A stretch of 64,000 nt of DNA from Favolaschia claudopus (GCA_037176885.1 JAWWNJ010000058.1:620001-684000); one strand, 5' to 3'; positions 10,969 to 22,982 are shown, counted from the first letter of the stretch. Numbers and translations are program-made. Notes: generated by a model not told the origin, from the sequence alone.

Positions 10969-12283
10969 ATGGATCCCGCCCACATCAAAACCGTGAAAAC
11001 TCAGCGTGGATTCACCTACTCCTACTATTGGTCGCCGCCTACCGCCAACAAACCGACACTCTTCTTCGCTCATGGATTCCCTGCGGGCTCTTATCTGTGG
11101 CGCAATCAGGTCCCTTTTTTCCAGCGCTTGGGCTACGGTCTCCTTATACCCGACTTCCTGGGCTACGGCGCAACCGACAAGCCGACGGATACGAGTGTCT
11201 ATACCGGGAGCGGTCATTCTGCCGATATCGTTGATATGCTTGACGCGGAGGGTGTCGAGAAGGTCGTTGCCATCAGCCATGACTGGTAAGTACGCCCATT
11301 GGAATACACTACTAGAAACAGTTAATCATTACTAACTTATTTCGATTCAATCTCCAGGGGAATCCACCCCGGTTCCCGCCTAATCAACTACCATCCCCGC
11401 CGTGTCTCTGCTTGCGTTTTCCTCGCAGGAGGTTATCAGCCGCCTCTTCCGGAAGGTCAAGATCGCGTCTCTCAGCACAAAGCAACAAAGGCGCAGCTGG
11501 GATACGATGCATTTGCTTATATGCGGTTCTTCATACAACCCGATGCGGCGAAAGTGATCGAGAAAAATGTGAGGCAGTCAGCTATTCACATCGGTACTGA
11601 TGAATGGTATTCAAATTGTTCAATAGATTGACTCCTTCATCTCTCTCGTGTACCCGACGACAACCTCGTTGTGGATGGACACCCTCTGCGTCGAGGGCGG
11701 CGCCCGTTTGTTCGTCGAAAGCGGGAAAATCACAGAGCTCCCAGCGTATATCACTCCCGAGGTATTATATCCTCGTTATCTGCTATAGTATGCAAGCTTG
11801 ACAAAACGGCTAAACAATGTCGAATAGGACAAGGAACACTTCAAACACGCCTTCCTCAGCACTGGCATGTCCGCTCGTCTGTGTTGGTACAGAGCCATGG
11901 CGGAACAGGTTCTCGCGAAGGACGATGCTAGTGCGTTCTATTTCCCATCCCATCTCCCCCTCTTGTGTTTCTTCCAGTCCCTTTTCGCCTCTTCCTTGCT
12001 TCCTCTCGTCCCTATGCACTCCACAACTAACTCATCTTCTCGTACTTCAGAAATCCTCTCCACCCCCGCCGCATACATCCACCAGCCCCTCCTCTTTGTC
12101 GCTTGCACCGCCGACCCGCTCTCCGTCCCCTCCGCGGGAGACTCCGTGCACGCAAAATACGCCAAGGGCCCGGTAACGAGGCGGGAGCTTGTCGGGGCGG
12201 GGCATTGGGGGGCGGAGGAGCAGGCGGGGGAGTTTAATGCGATTTTGTTGGAGTGGTTGGAGGGACTTGGGGTGGAGGGGTGA
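10969..12283 (+). CDS. Alpha/beta hydrolase, epoxide-hydrolase type
   Basis: Soluble alpha/beta-hydrolase with the epoxide hydrolase signature. The oxyanion-side motif is HGFPAGSYLWR near residues 29-39. The nucleophile elbow is SHDWG, split by the first intron (11286-11357), with Asp as nucleophile as in epoxide hydrolases and haloalkane dehalogenases. The general-base histidine is in VGAGHWGAEEQ near the C-terminus, and the acid is probably the Asp in FVACTADPL. The cap includes MSARLCWYRAM, which may carry a lid Tyr. Five exons are visible, with introns near 11570-11626, 11761-11828 and 11930-12050. The stop is at 12283. No signal peptide, so cytosolic. Epoxide hydrolysis is inferred from family motifs; other hydrolase substrates are possible. 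Confidence 0.85.
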
Positions 12284-12460
12284 GTTCAATCGGATTTAAC
12301 CAGCCAGCTGAGTAGACCGCATGAATATTGGTTTTGAATCCTATGGCATTACGAATGAATTCGTTGATGCTCAGTTGACCATGATGTTCGAGTTCAACCA
12401 TACTAACAATTTCTCGAGGAGGTGCACTTTTCAAGATGTCCGCACGGACCGCAATTTCCC

Positions 12461-12508
12461 GAATTCCATGCAGAGACCAGAATTCCATGCAGAGCTGGTC
12501 TCTGCATG
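12461..12508. repeat. Stem-loop with 14-bp arms
   Basis: CATGCAGAGACCAG (12467-12480) is the reverse complement of CTGGTCTCTGCATG (12495-12508). GAATTCCATGCAGAG also occurs as a direct repeat at 12461-12475 and 12480-12494. It lies between the hydrolase stop and the 3' end of the basic-protein gene, so it may only be a local duplication-inversion. Confidence 0.6.
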
Positions 12509-12610
12509 AACGGATTCGATGGCAGTAACAACATACAGTGATCCACAGAGCGAGATTCAAGCCTGAGAACACATGACTCGACTCGCAACTGAGATCAAGA
12601 TCAGCCTCCT

Positions 12611-13212
12611 TCACAACGAATCATCCTCCGCGAGCTCGTCGATCTCAATCTCCGAGTCAGACTCTTCATCTTCCACTCCTAAATTTATAGCCCGTGTCCT
12701 GTCACGCTCGGCTGCAGCCTTCATTCGGCGTACATAGGCCGGGAGGTGCACGCGGGGTACGTACGGTACGGGGGTCGGAGCTGCTTCCGGGGTGAGGGCC
12801 GTTGTCGGAGCCTTGAGACGAGTCAGACGGGAATAAGCTACTCAGCGTCAAGGACTTAAGTATCAGAACTTATGTGCGCACCTCCGGAACCTCCGTATCT
12901 TTCCCGCCTACAGACCCTCCTTGGGATGAAGGACCCCCATGCGCACGCTGCTTAGCCTCGGCTCGTCTTCTACATTAATCCCGGTTATACTTTGACTCAG
13001 TCTGCACCGAAACACTGTAATCTCACCGAGCCATTCGAAGCCGAGCTTTTTCGTTCCGCTCAAGATGACGCTGCTTTCTACTCGAATGTCAGCGGATTCC
13101 GTACGAAGAGGAGGGGGAGAGCTGCGGCGCACAGAACTTGGTATTGAAACACCTCATAAGGTAGCAGCTCGCGGGGCTTCCGAGTCTTCTTCGACTTGCC
13201 AGAGGACTGCAT
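12611..13212 (-). CDS. Small highly basic protein, 130 residues, unknown family
   Basis: Four exons splice to an uninterrupted 131-codon frame: 13212-13153, 13073-13027, 12966-12882 and 12811-12611. The N-terminus MQSSGKSKKTRKPRELLPYE leads into an arginine-rich helix, RHLERNEKARLRMARRRAEA, with spacing like a nucleic-acid-binding basic region, though no leucine heptad follows. After a Gly/Ser patch and a proline-rich linker comes PRVHLPAYVRRMKAAAERDR, then an acidic tail (EDEESDSEIEIDELAEDD). Because no single long ORF exists, automated calling could miss it. A nuclear or DNA-binding role is inferred from composition only. Similar R-x-x-E/A-R-x-R-M-A segments occur in other basidiomycete hypothetical proteins, as far as I recall. 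Confidence 0.65.
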
Positions 13213-13860
13213 GGTAACGCAGATGATGGGAGGAAAAGAGAAGGAAGATGGATATCAGAGGTCCAAACAATGGTCGAGCAAACAGACCGAAGGGGAAATC
13301 GCAACAAGTTCGCAAACCTTTGGATTGAGGAAAAAGAGAGCTTTTTGGTTCGTATATCGGATTTCGGTTACTTTTTGAGCAAAAAAAATTGTTCCCAGGT
13401 GAGATTTTGGCGGAAATTGATTTGACATGGGTCTTGAAGTCTCTGGTCTCTGATAAGTCGTGTTGAAGCGGAGAGTTGGTTGAAATTTCGGAATCAGTAC
13501 CGGTGATCAAGTGAGTTTGGCAATGATCGCCGGAACGCCAGTGGCATGCTGCCGGCCGAGAGTGCTTCGGGGGCGTCGGCCGAACATTTTGTTGCCACCA
13601 CCATTTCTTCGCGTCCTTACACGCGTGTCCCTCCCCGCCCATCTTCTCGGAAATACGTAATTTCGGCGGTCAACTGGTCCTTATATCATGAATCACAGCC
13701 GGTAAGTAGTTGAACTAGTACTAAGGGAAATATATGTCTATCTGGCATCGAACCTGAAGCTGGTTCTAATGACCCGTCAACTCAGCAACACCATCCCAAA
13801 ATCTTTCGAATTCAACAATCAGCGTCATCCACATTCAGAGTCATCGACAACTTGATTCAC
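13213..13860. other. Spacer between carboxylesterase stop and basic-protein start
   Basis: Open frames on the minus strand here are shifted readings that run into the basic-protein gene. No independent gene, repeat or RNA was recognised. Confidence 0.45.
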
Positions 13861-16198
13861 TCACCGACACCTTTGTAACACTCCTGCATCCGTCTGGAAC
13901 GTCTGGATATCAGGTTCATCCCCACCAGTCTTGTTGAACCGCATCTCCGTTGTCGAACTCGGACTATCCGTGTTCCACTTCCCCCATTTCGGCGTAATCG
14001 TATCACTCAGCTTCACATTCGGATCCCCAGAGACAGCGAAGGCAGTGAACGATTGCGCGAACGCATTGATAAATACCGTGTTGTTGAAGAATTGGGGGTA
14101 GTTGAGGACCGGGACGTCAATGACGAGGGAGGGGAAGTAGTATTGGAGGTCTGTGCCGTGATCGCCTGGGGGAATCGCGAATTGGGCCTGTGATAAACGA
14201 GAATTTCAGTGTCGATATGAATCTCAAGGCTGAAAACAATCTTACTTTGAACCCACGTCCACCAAATGCACGAAGGAGGCCGTAGGTGGCGCACAGGAAT
14301 ATCGCTGGCAATCGTTCGGCGTCAATGATTTTACACTATCTTCGACACAAACTCACTCTCGCCATACAACGCCACGGCCTGATCCACCGGCGTCCCCGAA
14401 TCCTTATACATCTCCCCAATCTTCCCCGCCAATTCAGGCTGAACGGCAAGGTCCGGGAACAACTCGAGCACATATTGGCTGAGGTTGGCCGTCACAGGAA
14501 CCTCGGGGTGGACAAAGATGGTGCCTTCGCGGGCGTTCGCTACGGCGAGGACTGCTTCCTGTCATCGAGAAAGTTGATGTTGATAAGCAAAGGGAATGCC
14601 GCAGGGGAAGGAGAGAAGAGGGTCGATCACTTACCCCATTAACCTTCCCTTCAGTCAAGGCCTTTGCGGGTGACTGCCGGATAAAGTCACCATCAATCAC
14701 CGGGACGAAGACGCAGACGCCAGAAAACCCAGCAGCGTTGATGTCGAGATTGGCTTGTTGCAAAGCCGATACTGGAGCGGAACGGAGGCATGCGAGGGAG
14801 GTGCAGCTGTTCCGATTCGCTGGGTGTCAAAAATACTGTATTTACGTATCCTTGGTAAAGAAACGTACTTAGTTTCCGCAAGAACTTGCTGGTAATTGGA
14901 CTACAAATTATGAATGTCAGCGCCGAATATCAATATAACGGGAACAATGAAACACACGCACCTCAGGGATCCTCGAATCATAAGGATACTGCGAAGGCGC
15001 AAAGATCGAACTAGCGATCGCGTATTTGAACAACTGAGGCTCGGTTTTGCCGTCATTCGCAACAAGCTGTTGGAAAACGGAACCACCACCAGCAGATTCA
15101 CCCCAGATTGTGACGTGGTCGGGGTTGCCACCGAATTTTGAAATCTACGAAACAAAAGCAGAAGTTCGAAAGGAGCGGAGTGGTATACCGAGCAAGACAC
15201 GTACATGTTTTTGGATCCACCGAAACGCAAAATCTTGATCCACTGTTGTTCACGCAAATTGGAAACATGAGTTGGGAAAGTAGCGATTAACGTACGCAAC
15301 CCAGCATTGGGATTTCCATCTTTCTTGACCGCAGAACCGGCGAGGAAACCTACAGGTAACCTTTGGGTCATTCCTGCTACTACAAGACAGAACAGCACAC
15401 TTGCCTAGCAATCCCAGCCTATACTGAATAACCACAGCTACAAGCCCATGGTTACTTTCATTGATGAGGTCCGAGCCACGAAATTGGCTTGATGCCCCCG
15501 CTAGGTATCTGCAGAAACAGAAATAAAGAAAGGTCGACGAAAGAATATTCTAAGTGCGACTCACCCTCCACCGTGAATGTAAACTGCCACAGGCAGCTTC
15601 TTGCCTTTCGGTGGGGTGCCGTGAGCGTCGCTTGGGTAATATACACTGTGAATGGGGAAAATCAGTCATCGTATCCGCATTCGCACCGAGTGGCAGTTAA
15701 GATGAAATGCAGCTGTTGTACCTCAGAAACAAGCAATCTTCCGACATGACGTTGGTCCACTCGCGAGGAGAAAGAATATTTTGCGGTCGGATCGACGATG
15801 TTCTATTGTGTGTAGTATTCAGGTGATATGGACTAGTGGGCGAGGTCCCGCTCCATCCGGCTTGCCAGCATTGCGCTGGTTGTTGTGTTGCTTGTTGAAG
15901 GCCGTGGACATAGTGGGGAGGATGGGGAGCGCGGAAGCGGAGGTTGCCTATGATTACGATTCAAGATTGATTGAAGTCAATATATGGCAGTCTAAAGAAG
16001 AAGAAAGATAGAGGACAGACCAACTGGAGGAGCACCGTATCTAATCCCAAGAAACGTCGTGATGCTCGATGCATCCGATGAAGTGTTGACGAAGCCTTGG
16101 TATTGTGCGTAGCCAAGGTCAACGATGGGGCCGCTGCCGATGACAGCTGGGAGGAAGAGTAGGGAAGTTATGAAGTGGAGGTAGGGTAAAAGTTTCAT
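13861..16198 (-). CDS. Secreted type-B carboxylesterase/lipase
   Basis: Alpha/beta hydrolase of the carboxylesterase type-B family, which cleaves carboxylic esters outside the cell. The start at 16198 gives a signal peptide ([20 protein letters not shown]). Spliced exons then show the early motif [29 protein letters not shown] (oxyanion hole), [37 protein letters not shown], and the nucleophile elbow [18 protein letters not shown] with catalytic Ser. The acidic residue is probably Glu in NAREGTIF, and the His is in [15 protein letters not shown]. The C-terminus ends in DAGVLQRCR. Roughly ten exons are needed. It has a TATAAAA box 70 bp upstream. The length, about 550 residues, fits the family. 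All catalytic residues are present. Confidence 0.88.
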
Positions 16199-16267
16199 TG
16201 AAAAGGGGAGAATGTGTGCGTGAGGCTGCTGCAGTGCTGCTTGTTGATCTCAAGGTGAACGGGCCCC

Positions 16268-16274
16268 TTTTATA
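16268..16274 (-). promoter_or_regulatory. TATA box of the carboxylesterase gene
   Basis: TATAAAA on the minus strand, 70 bp upstream of the start codon at 16198. Confidence 0.5.
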
Positions 16275-17698
16275 ATTTCGGAGGATGCAGTCGGGACCGT
16301 TATGAAGGTCGGTGCCGGCCTTGACTCAAAGGGTCGTTGAACGGAGCAATTTTCGGGGAGCAAGTTCGGCGAAAGATTTGCGCAAGATTCGCGTCTGAGA
16401 GGAAAAAAAATTGATCGGTGTTATGGGAGTCATCGGTGCCGGAGGAGAACTCACATCCGCGTCAACGTACTTCCTGGCAAACTCCGAGTATTTCGCAAAT
16501 CCCTGAAAATCTGCAGATATCGGTGGTTTGAGGTGTCTGACTCGTTGACAGTATTCGAGATTGAAATTTGAAGGAATATAATTGCGGTCGGCGCAAGGTG
16601 GGCGTACTTATTTTGCTTCAATTCAAGTGATTTCTTGACTGCGGAGCAAGGCATAGCGCTCAAAGCAAGAGTTGAGAGGCCCGAGACCCGGAAGGGGAAG
16701 CCCATGGTGTAAATATACTGACCAGGAAATCATTTTGAGCTGGCGAGGACGAGATGATGGTGGTTCAGGATCAAGTTGTGTTTGAAACTCCGACGTAATC
16801 ATTGTCGGATGACTCGGATCAGTCCTCTGATGGGTTGCCGTCACCAACCAAACAGTTCGGCATTCAAATGCCGGATTCCCGCCGTTGCAAAACCGCAGGT
16901 TTCAATTTGACACGGCTATACCAGTCTGATATTTCCCTTCATGATGTCCACCCAACGGAGTAATACAGTATCACATCGAAATTTTGCGTGGTGCTGATGT
17001 CAGTGCACCATTTCTTTGCGAAAGGATGGAATTTATGTAACAGTTGGGGGAATCAACCATAGTTTGAATATGGTTGATCTTCTTGGACAACGTCAACAGA
17101 GCCCGAAAGCTATGATTGCTCCCGCTGAGCCTTGATCATGACATTGAACGCGGGAGCCTCCATGGTAACTTCAACATTCACTGGCAAGATCAGATTCTGT
17201 GGATGGTCGCACCAGTCATAAAACACTTCTCAGCTTTCAAGACGAGCGAGTCCTCAGAAACACGCAACGGCGGAGTGCTACCATCCAAGAGACGCGGACG
17301 ACTCAGTGCGCTTGAAACATCATTTGAGTTGGTGACGAAAACAAGAGCATTTGGGAACCACCAGAAAACGATGTCGACGTCAAGGGCGTTGTCGACCCTC
17401 ATCGAAGCCGAAGCCGATAGTTCTGTTCCCTAACGTATCGCAGCATGGCAAAAAAAGATACAACCTTGAGAAAGCGAGGGACGAATGAGGAAATTTGTCA
17501 GTGTCATGAGCTTATTATTGGACGAAAGTTGATGATCGGCGTACCAAACTACACGATTCTCTGCGATGATCATGATCAACTCACGATCAGGTGTCCTTCC
17601 GTCTTATTATACCATGAAGTGAAGGTCGTCGCATACTCACTCGCTGTGTCGTCTTCAGTCCTCCCTTCCCTGTGTTTTTGGCGGCGACGGACGTTAGT
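16275..17698. other. Intergenic region with a weak small-gene candidate
   Basis: On the minus strand an ATG at 16705 opens MGFPFRVSGLSTLALSAMPC, and a separate stretch reads GFAKYSEFARKYVDAD just after a CAG at about 16503 and before a GTGAGT donor. They could be exons of a small basic protein ending near 16326, but I could not find a convincing donor to join them. The rest (16850-17698) shows nothing beyond chance ORFs; an upstream exon for the Asn-rich gene may hide here. Confidence 0.3.
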
Positions 17699-19168
17699 AT
17701 GCGTATTGGATCCCTCGCCCCGCCACATCTTCCAACATTCGATGCCGGTCGACGAGGTGTATCCGCCAGGGTTAAAGACGGCAGCGAGAGTATCGGTAAC
17801 GATGATGGCGGGGACATCACCGACGTCCACGCCGGCAGTGGCGACGCTATAACCAAACACAATCGCACCATCGGCAGCAGGGACACCATTATCAACAATA
17901 ACAACAACGGGGATAGTTCAGTTGCGACCAATAACAACAACAATAACGGCGGGGACAGCGGCGGGAATGTCATCATCAATATTAATAATAACAATAATGG
18001 CAATGGGTCCAGCGACGACAATGCCCCCGCGGACCCTTCCTTTGTCTGCCCACCTACGGATCTGAATGGTGGTGTGCTCACAGACCCAGTATCTGGATCG
18101 GGGCCGCCGACGTTGACTTGTCGTTACTCCGAGTCGGTTGATTGTCTCTTCTCGGCATCGGTGAGTGGATTCAGCGTTGCAAAACGACATGTTGACTCAC
18201 ACTGTGTTCCTCCTTCACAGAGTGGAGCACTCATTAAGGGGAATGACGGCTGCCCGTCGAACCTTGCCCAAAGAAATACATCGAGTTCAGGAAGTAGCTC
18301 GAATCCCAGTTCGGCTTCGTCATTTACCACTATGAAATCCTCCTCTGTTTCCGAAGGGACCCCGATATCAACGCCCTTTACACCTGCAAAAAGCAGTCAA
18401 ACAACAACATCGGGAAACGAAACGAAAGAGAGCGCTTCAAATTCAGCGACGTACATACTGTACGCTTATCCTCCGCAACTAATCCTGCCTTGATACGTCA
18501 GACTAATACCAACATAGATCCTCCATGGACGCACCAATAGCCTCCTCGAGTGCATCGCCGGCCGTTGGTACCGGCAGAGCAAAGTCAGCAAAATCATTCC
18601 TTACCGTGAAAGTTGGATTCACAGGAGAAACAGGAAACTCTCACCCGGTGCAGCAGCTGGGATTGCCATTGGCATCATCTTGCTCGTCTTGCTGGCCGCC
18701 CTACTGTTTTCCATTCTACTTTGCCGCCGCCGACAACGCCGAGGTGCAGAACGAAGCCGGCACAGACTCTCTTCAGCACCAGACACCGTCTCACCATTCT
18801 ATTTGGCCGAAGCCGATGCAGGATCCGGCACCGGAGTCGGGATAGACCACCGGATACAGCTGGACGCGCAGCTGGCAGATATGAAGGAAAGAATTTCAGA
18901 TCTCGAAGTCGAACAATCCGAAAGCCGTACAACTTCGCAGAGTGAGGCTACATTTGCAAATTTGGTACCGAACCGGCTGTTCCGAATTGGGGGTTTGCCA
19001 AGTTCGGGGTCTGCAAGGATACGGAGTGAGCAGGTTGTTGAACATTCGGATGCGGAGGCGCGGCTCCAAGCTGCGAGGGAACATATCAGTGTGTTGATGG
19101 ATCGGATAAACGCGCTTGAGGCGAGAGATGATTATTCGTTGGGTGAGCCGCCGCCGGAGTATGTGTAG
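17699..19168 (+). CDS. Asn-rich single-pass membrane protein with cytoplasmic coiled coil
   Basis: An extracellular part rich in Asn runs (17895-18000) is followed by a Cys-containing segment, FVCPPTDLNGGVLTD, with LTCRYSESVDCLFSA. An intron at 18161-18220 leads to SSGALIKGNDGCPS and a Ser/Thr stalk. A transmembrane helix, IAIGIILLVLLAALLFSILL, follows near 18670-18720, with the stop-transfer CRRRQRR right behind. The cytoplasmic tail contains heptad-like LDAQLADMKERISDLEVEQ and LQAAREHISVLMDRINALEA and ends in EPPPEYV. One or more introns around 18450-18630 link stalk and helix but their borders are not resolved, and a signal-peptide exon may lie upstream of 17699. This type I layout resembles fungal wall-stress sensor-like proteins, but no known domain was identified. 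Confidence 0.6.
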
Positions 19169-19728
19169 GGACGATAAAGTAGCCACAGATACATGGACTG
19201 TCTCTTCTTTTCAATTATGGAGGTCGGAAGGAAACGCGATAACACTTTTTTATGTATGCTTGTTTCGGGAGATGCAAGCTTAAGCAGCAAGACGAGTAGT
19301 TGCCAGTAAAGCTCCTGGTGTACCTATAAATTCCACGGATGAGAGAACCTATGACAGATTGAAAGCGAGTCGCCTCACAGAACGAGATGGCGGTTGGAAG
19401 CAAGACGTGGCCAAGCCGTTGATCCGCTGAACAACAATAATTAACAAACCAATCTCAGTTACGTCACCACGAAATAATCAACGGTTTTAAATTATTCTAC
19501 TATTCTAGTATCTAATCTACATAACCATCCTGTGGTAACACGTTATTGGTCGGGTCGTCGAGACCGTGAACGACACAAATATTGACTCTATGATCGGCAT
19601 TATACAGTTTCTACAAGAAAAAATAGCATCATGTTCATTTCTTTGAACTGGGTGTTGTATGGTGCGTACCGTACAGATTGTTCATACATCCCAATTTTAC
19701 ACAAGCCCAGAATTGAGATGATTGGGGG
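19169..19728. other. Intergenic region
   Basis: 3' region of the Asn-rich gene; no gene, repeat or RNA recognised. Confidence 0.45.
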
Positions 19729-19956
19729 TCATGGGTGCACCGTGCGCCGGCGAGGACCATGTGTCCTAACACGACGTCGCGCAGCGTCGTGATTTGGAGC
19801 AATAGTTTGCTCGGTGCTTGGCAATGCGAACCAGCGCTGCCACAAGCTTAATGCGGGGGCGCTAGCATGGCTGATTTCTGAGGATGCTAGGGAGGTCATC
19901 TCTGCGGAGGCGGCCAGAGAGAATGCGAGGATCGTGAATACGAAAGAGGGGCGCAT
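19729..19956 (-). CDS. Candidate small secreted protein, 75 residues
   Basis: A single-exon ORF with ATG at 19956 begins MRPSFVFTILAFSLAASA, a good signal peptide with a likely cleavage after ASA. The mature part has no cysteines and ends with an Arg-rich tail (RRRVRTHGPRRRTVHP). No family is recognised and the ORF could be accidental; alternatively it is the first exon of a longer gene. It is supported mainly by the signal peptide. Confidence 0.3.
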   Translation of the reverse strand: MRPSFVFTILAFSLAASAEMTSLASSEISHASAPALSLWQRWFALPSTEQTIAPNHDAARRRVRTHGPRRRTVHP

Positions 19957-20497
19957 GGGGCTGATTTGTAGTGACGGTGGGAGAGAGGATTCGGGGGAGG
20001 ATTGGGAGAGGCGGAAAGGCGAGTAGTTGTGTTAGTGGTCAAGATGAAAGAGAGAATGGGAACAAAGGAAGGGTGGGTGCTATTATATGCGCCACGCCGT
20101 CGGCGCGTGGCGTCCTCGTTGTAGTGGTAATGAACTCCGAACGACGAAGTTTGGCATGTATCAGCATTAACCTCTCGCTTAAGGCAAGGCAGGTTATAGC
20201 GGTGAGATAAATGTGTAGCTCTAGCCTTCTGATTGTGGTCAACATCCTTTGTGAATTTTTGGTTTGAATGTTGAAGCGACCGGCAAGGATTCGGGGTAGC
20301 CATTCACGTTGGCCGACAAGCGGCATCTTTGAAAGCCGAACAGCCGCTGCTGATGTTAATCACGGATTCAACTCCGAACAGTTCCGCAAAAATCGAATTC
20401 TCAACCAATATTCCATCGAGCCACAGAAGAAACAACAAGATCACTATTGAGCCATAAAATGTAGCGTGATTTGACACAAAGCACTATCCTGAGTTCT
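19957..20497. other. Intergenic region between candidate small ORF and MYND gene 1
   Basis: Nothing convincing seen; short open frames only. Confidence 0.4.
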
Positions 20498-22603
20498 CTA
20501 GTGAATCTCCACCTCATTATTCGGTCTCCGCTTCAGAATTATTTCAACCTCTGTTTCGAGATTCATGCCGGACATGGGCCATCGACGAGCAATGCTCGCC
20601 ATCGCCTTTACCTCCTTGTATACAAAAGACGAGCTGCATCGCAGCGGAACCACCCAAAATCGATGCTGCTTTCCTTCCGCAATCTTGGCAACGTGCAATT
20701 GCATATGCATACGGCTAGCTCGAGCACGGGACACGAAACTTGCCCATTCTGACGCGCCGGCTTGTTCCAGTTCGTATACCGTTTCTGAGTTCGTAACGGA
20801 TTCCACAGACACTTTGGGGTGGAAGTCTGTCGTGAGGTCAAATAGCATGAAACTTTCATCGGCGCTCGAGGCCGTGAAGTTGGCATAGATTTGGCAGATC
20901 TCGTGAAATTTGTCGGTGTAGGCCCTATGTAATAGGTGGCGCAAGAATTTACGCTCGTTATATGTCGCTGGATTACTGCCGGAATCCGCTACCAATTAAT
21001 TGAGGAATGAATGTTTGATCGGTTTAGGTAGACTGAAACGCACCCAGCGACAACACTTTGTCAACTCCGCAAAACGCACGATGTCCACTCTGTTCCCAAT
21101 CCGCTAGCTGACACTCACGATTACAATAGTATGCGGCGCGACACTGTGAGCATCTTCGCAAGGACGGTTTTTCTTGAATTTTTCCGCACTGTTAAGGCTG
21201 AGCGCTGAGACCGAGGCACTAATACGCCGAAAGTTACGCACCTTGAGATTATCACAAGCTCTAGAATCCTTTACCGTCTCAATTTCCCGCAAAACCTTCA
21301 TTCGTGTTTCCAGCACACCCAAGCAAACTTGCCATTCTTTGAACAATCGATTCGCTCGAAACTCCTTGGACGAAGTGATCTTGGTAATGTCCTTCCAAGC
21401 TTCTGAGACGGACACTGCGACTTGATAATGAGCCGTTGCAAGAGGTAAATGGCGCTGAGTGAAATAGCGTATCATGTTGTCCGAAGCTGCTGCGCTGTAT
21501 AGTAAAGTGATTCTAGCTAGGACGCGCAAGAGGCCGGCCTTTATAGCACTCGGTAGGAATTGGTATCCATGAGGCAGACTAATGAGTCTTTCTATCAGTA
21601 CCAACGCCATTTGAGGTAAATCACCCCCATTGATTGCCCCGCGTGCCAAATAGGCCTCCAATACGTTTATGAACGGCGGGATGAATCCATGCCCCGGAAG
21701 CAGTGCGATAAACTCATCTCGCATGGGGTTTCGAGCTATTCCAGGAGTATCTGGCACGAGGACGAAATTTATGAGACTGGGGAGGTGAACTGGGGTTGAG
21801 TTTGGTGGAGGTGTATGTTCCATCAAATCGTGGAGGTATTGCACGCCAAGGCGTGCCAAATCATCCAGAGTGCCGCCTGCGCCGTCAGCAAGTTCTTTAA
21901 AATGTGCAGGGTCCATGAATGGCAAGGATCCAAGCAACCGCGCCAATCCAAAGAAAAACAGCCCAAACATTTCATTATTTGATCCCCGGTCGGGTGCGAG
22001 CGCCCATGCTTTGCCGAGGATAGTTCTGAACCCCGCTGTGGAGGAGACCAGCGCCAGATTCTTGTCAGATACCTGTGCCCCGAAAATCACGATTGAGTTG
22101 TACAAGAACGCATCTGACAACTTTGCTTGTTCGGGCATGTGTTCGTTGTGTTCGTGCATGAATAATGCCCATGCCCACACGCGAGGCCAGACGTCGGCGC
22201 GTATGTCGGCAAAAGAGTTTGTTCGGGCGGTGAGAAGAACATCTATCACGCCGTGCCATGAGGTGGTTGCACGAGCGAGACGGAGGATCAACTCGGCGGA
22301 TGGCGATGAGTCCCAGTCTCCAGCCGTAGGAATCAGATCCGGGTTGAGATGGGTGTAAAAAACAGGAAGATATAGCAGCCTGTGAGGTGCCGAGCTAGCG
22401 GTTTGGGCTAAAGCGTGGAGTGTTCGTAGATCATTGAGAGAGGCGTCCGCTTGACAGGCGTTCTTGGCCATTGTCTATTAGTAGTAGTGAGGTCACGGTA
22501 CCGAAATATCAGTGCGGATTGATCGTGTATAATAAGGGTCCAAACGTACTCGCTGCTTCACGGGGAGTCGGCGTAAATTGCTTATATCCACTGCAGGATG
22601 CAT
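20498..22603 (-). CDS. MYND zinc-finger protein, paralogue 1 of 4
   Basis: Four exons resolve: 22603-22550, 22474-21242, 21188-21044 and 20988-20498. Exon 1 encodes 18 codons, MHPAVDISNLRRLPVKQR, the conserved opening of this local family. Exon 2 is a long alpha-helical region with HALAQTASSAPHRLLYLPVF, WPRVWAWALFMHEH, LADGAGGTLDDLARLGVQYL and LPSAIKAGLLRVLARI. It ends in ACDNLK, and exon 3 supplies the rest of a MYND finger: CGKIQ, RRCSQCRAAYYCNRECQ, DW, GHRAFC (C-x2-C-x5-YC-x3-C then H-x3-C). Exon 4 is a C-terminal domain with MHMQLHVAKIAEG and WVVPLRCSSSFVY, ending NNEVEIH. MYND fingers mediate protein-protein contacts; the role here is unknown. The gene is divergent from TFIIIC. Confidence 0.88.
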
Positions 22604-22982
22604 GGGTGAGATGAGACCTGGTAAGAGCGATGTGTGAGGAGAGGAAGAGGGGTGTGACAGTGATGTGACTCGAAATTTCCGTGGAAAAAAGTTGAGCATT
22701 ACGTAACCCTTACGTAGCTCGTCGGCCGCCTCGGCAACTGCTCTTTACCACCACCATCTCGCGACACCTCATCCTCAACCTCAGCGCTACCTTCGTTCAA
22801 TTATACTTAACGCGTGACGCTTCAACCGAACTTGACTACTGTGAAGCCCATCGTAAGCGGTCCTTTCTTCTATGGCCTGAAAAATGGATGAAATCCTGGA
22901 TTGTAAATTTGAGCAAGCTCAGCGTATTGCTGGATGTGGTAGATTCAGCTGTTTACTGATGAATTAACGGCCTCAGACGCCT
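22604..22982. promoter_or_regulatory. Shared upstream region of MYND gene 1 and the TFIIIC gene
   Basis: About 380 bp separate the two divergent start codons. No TATA box stands out on either side, as expected for a housekeeping promoter facing a family gene. Confidence 0.35.

Noticed and set aside
17587..18081. Minus-strand ORF with leucine-rich runs
   Set aside because: It is the mirror of the Asn-codon repeat in the plus-strand membrane-protein gene.
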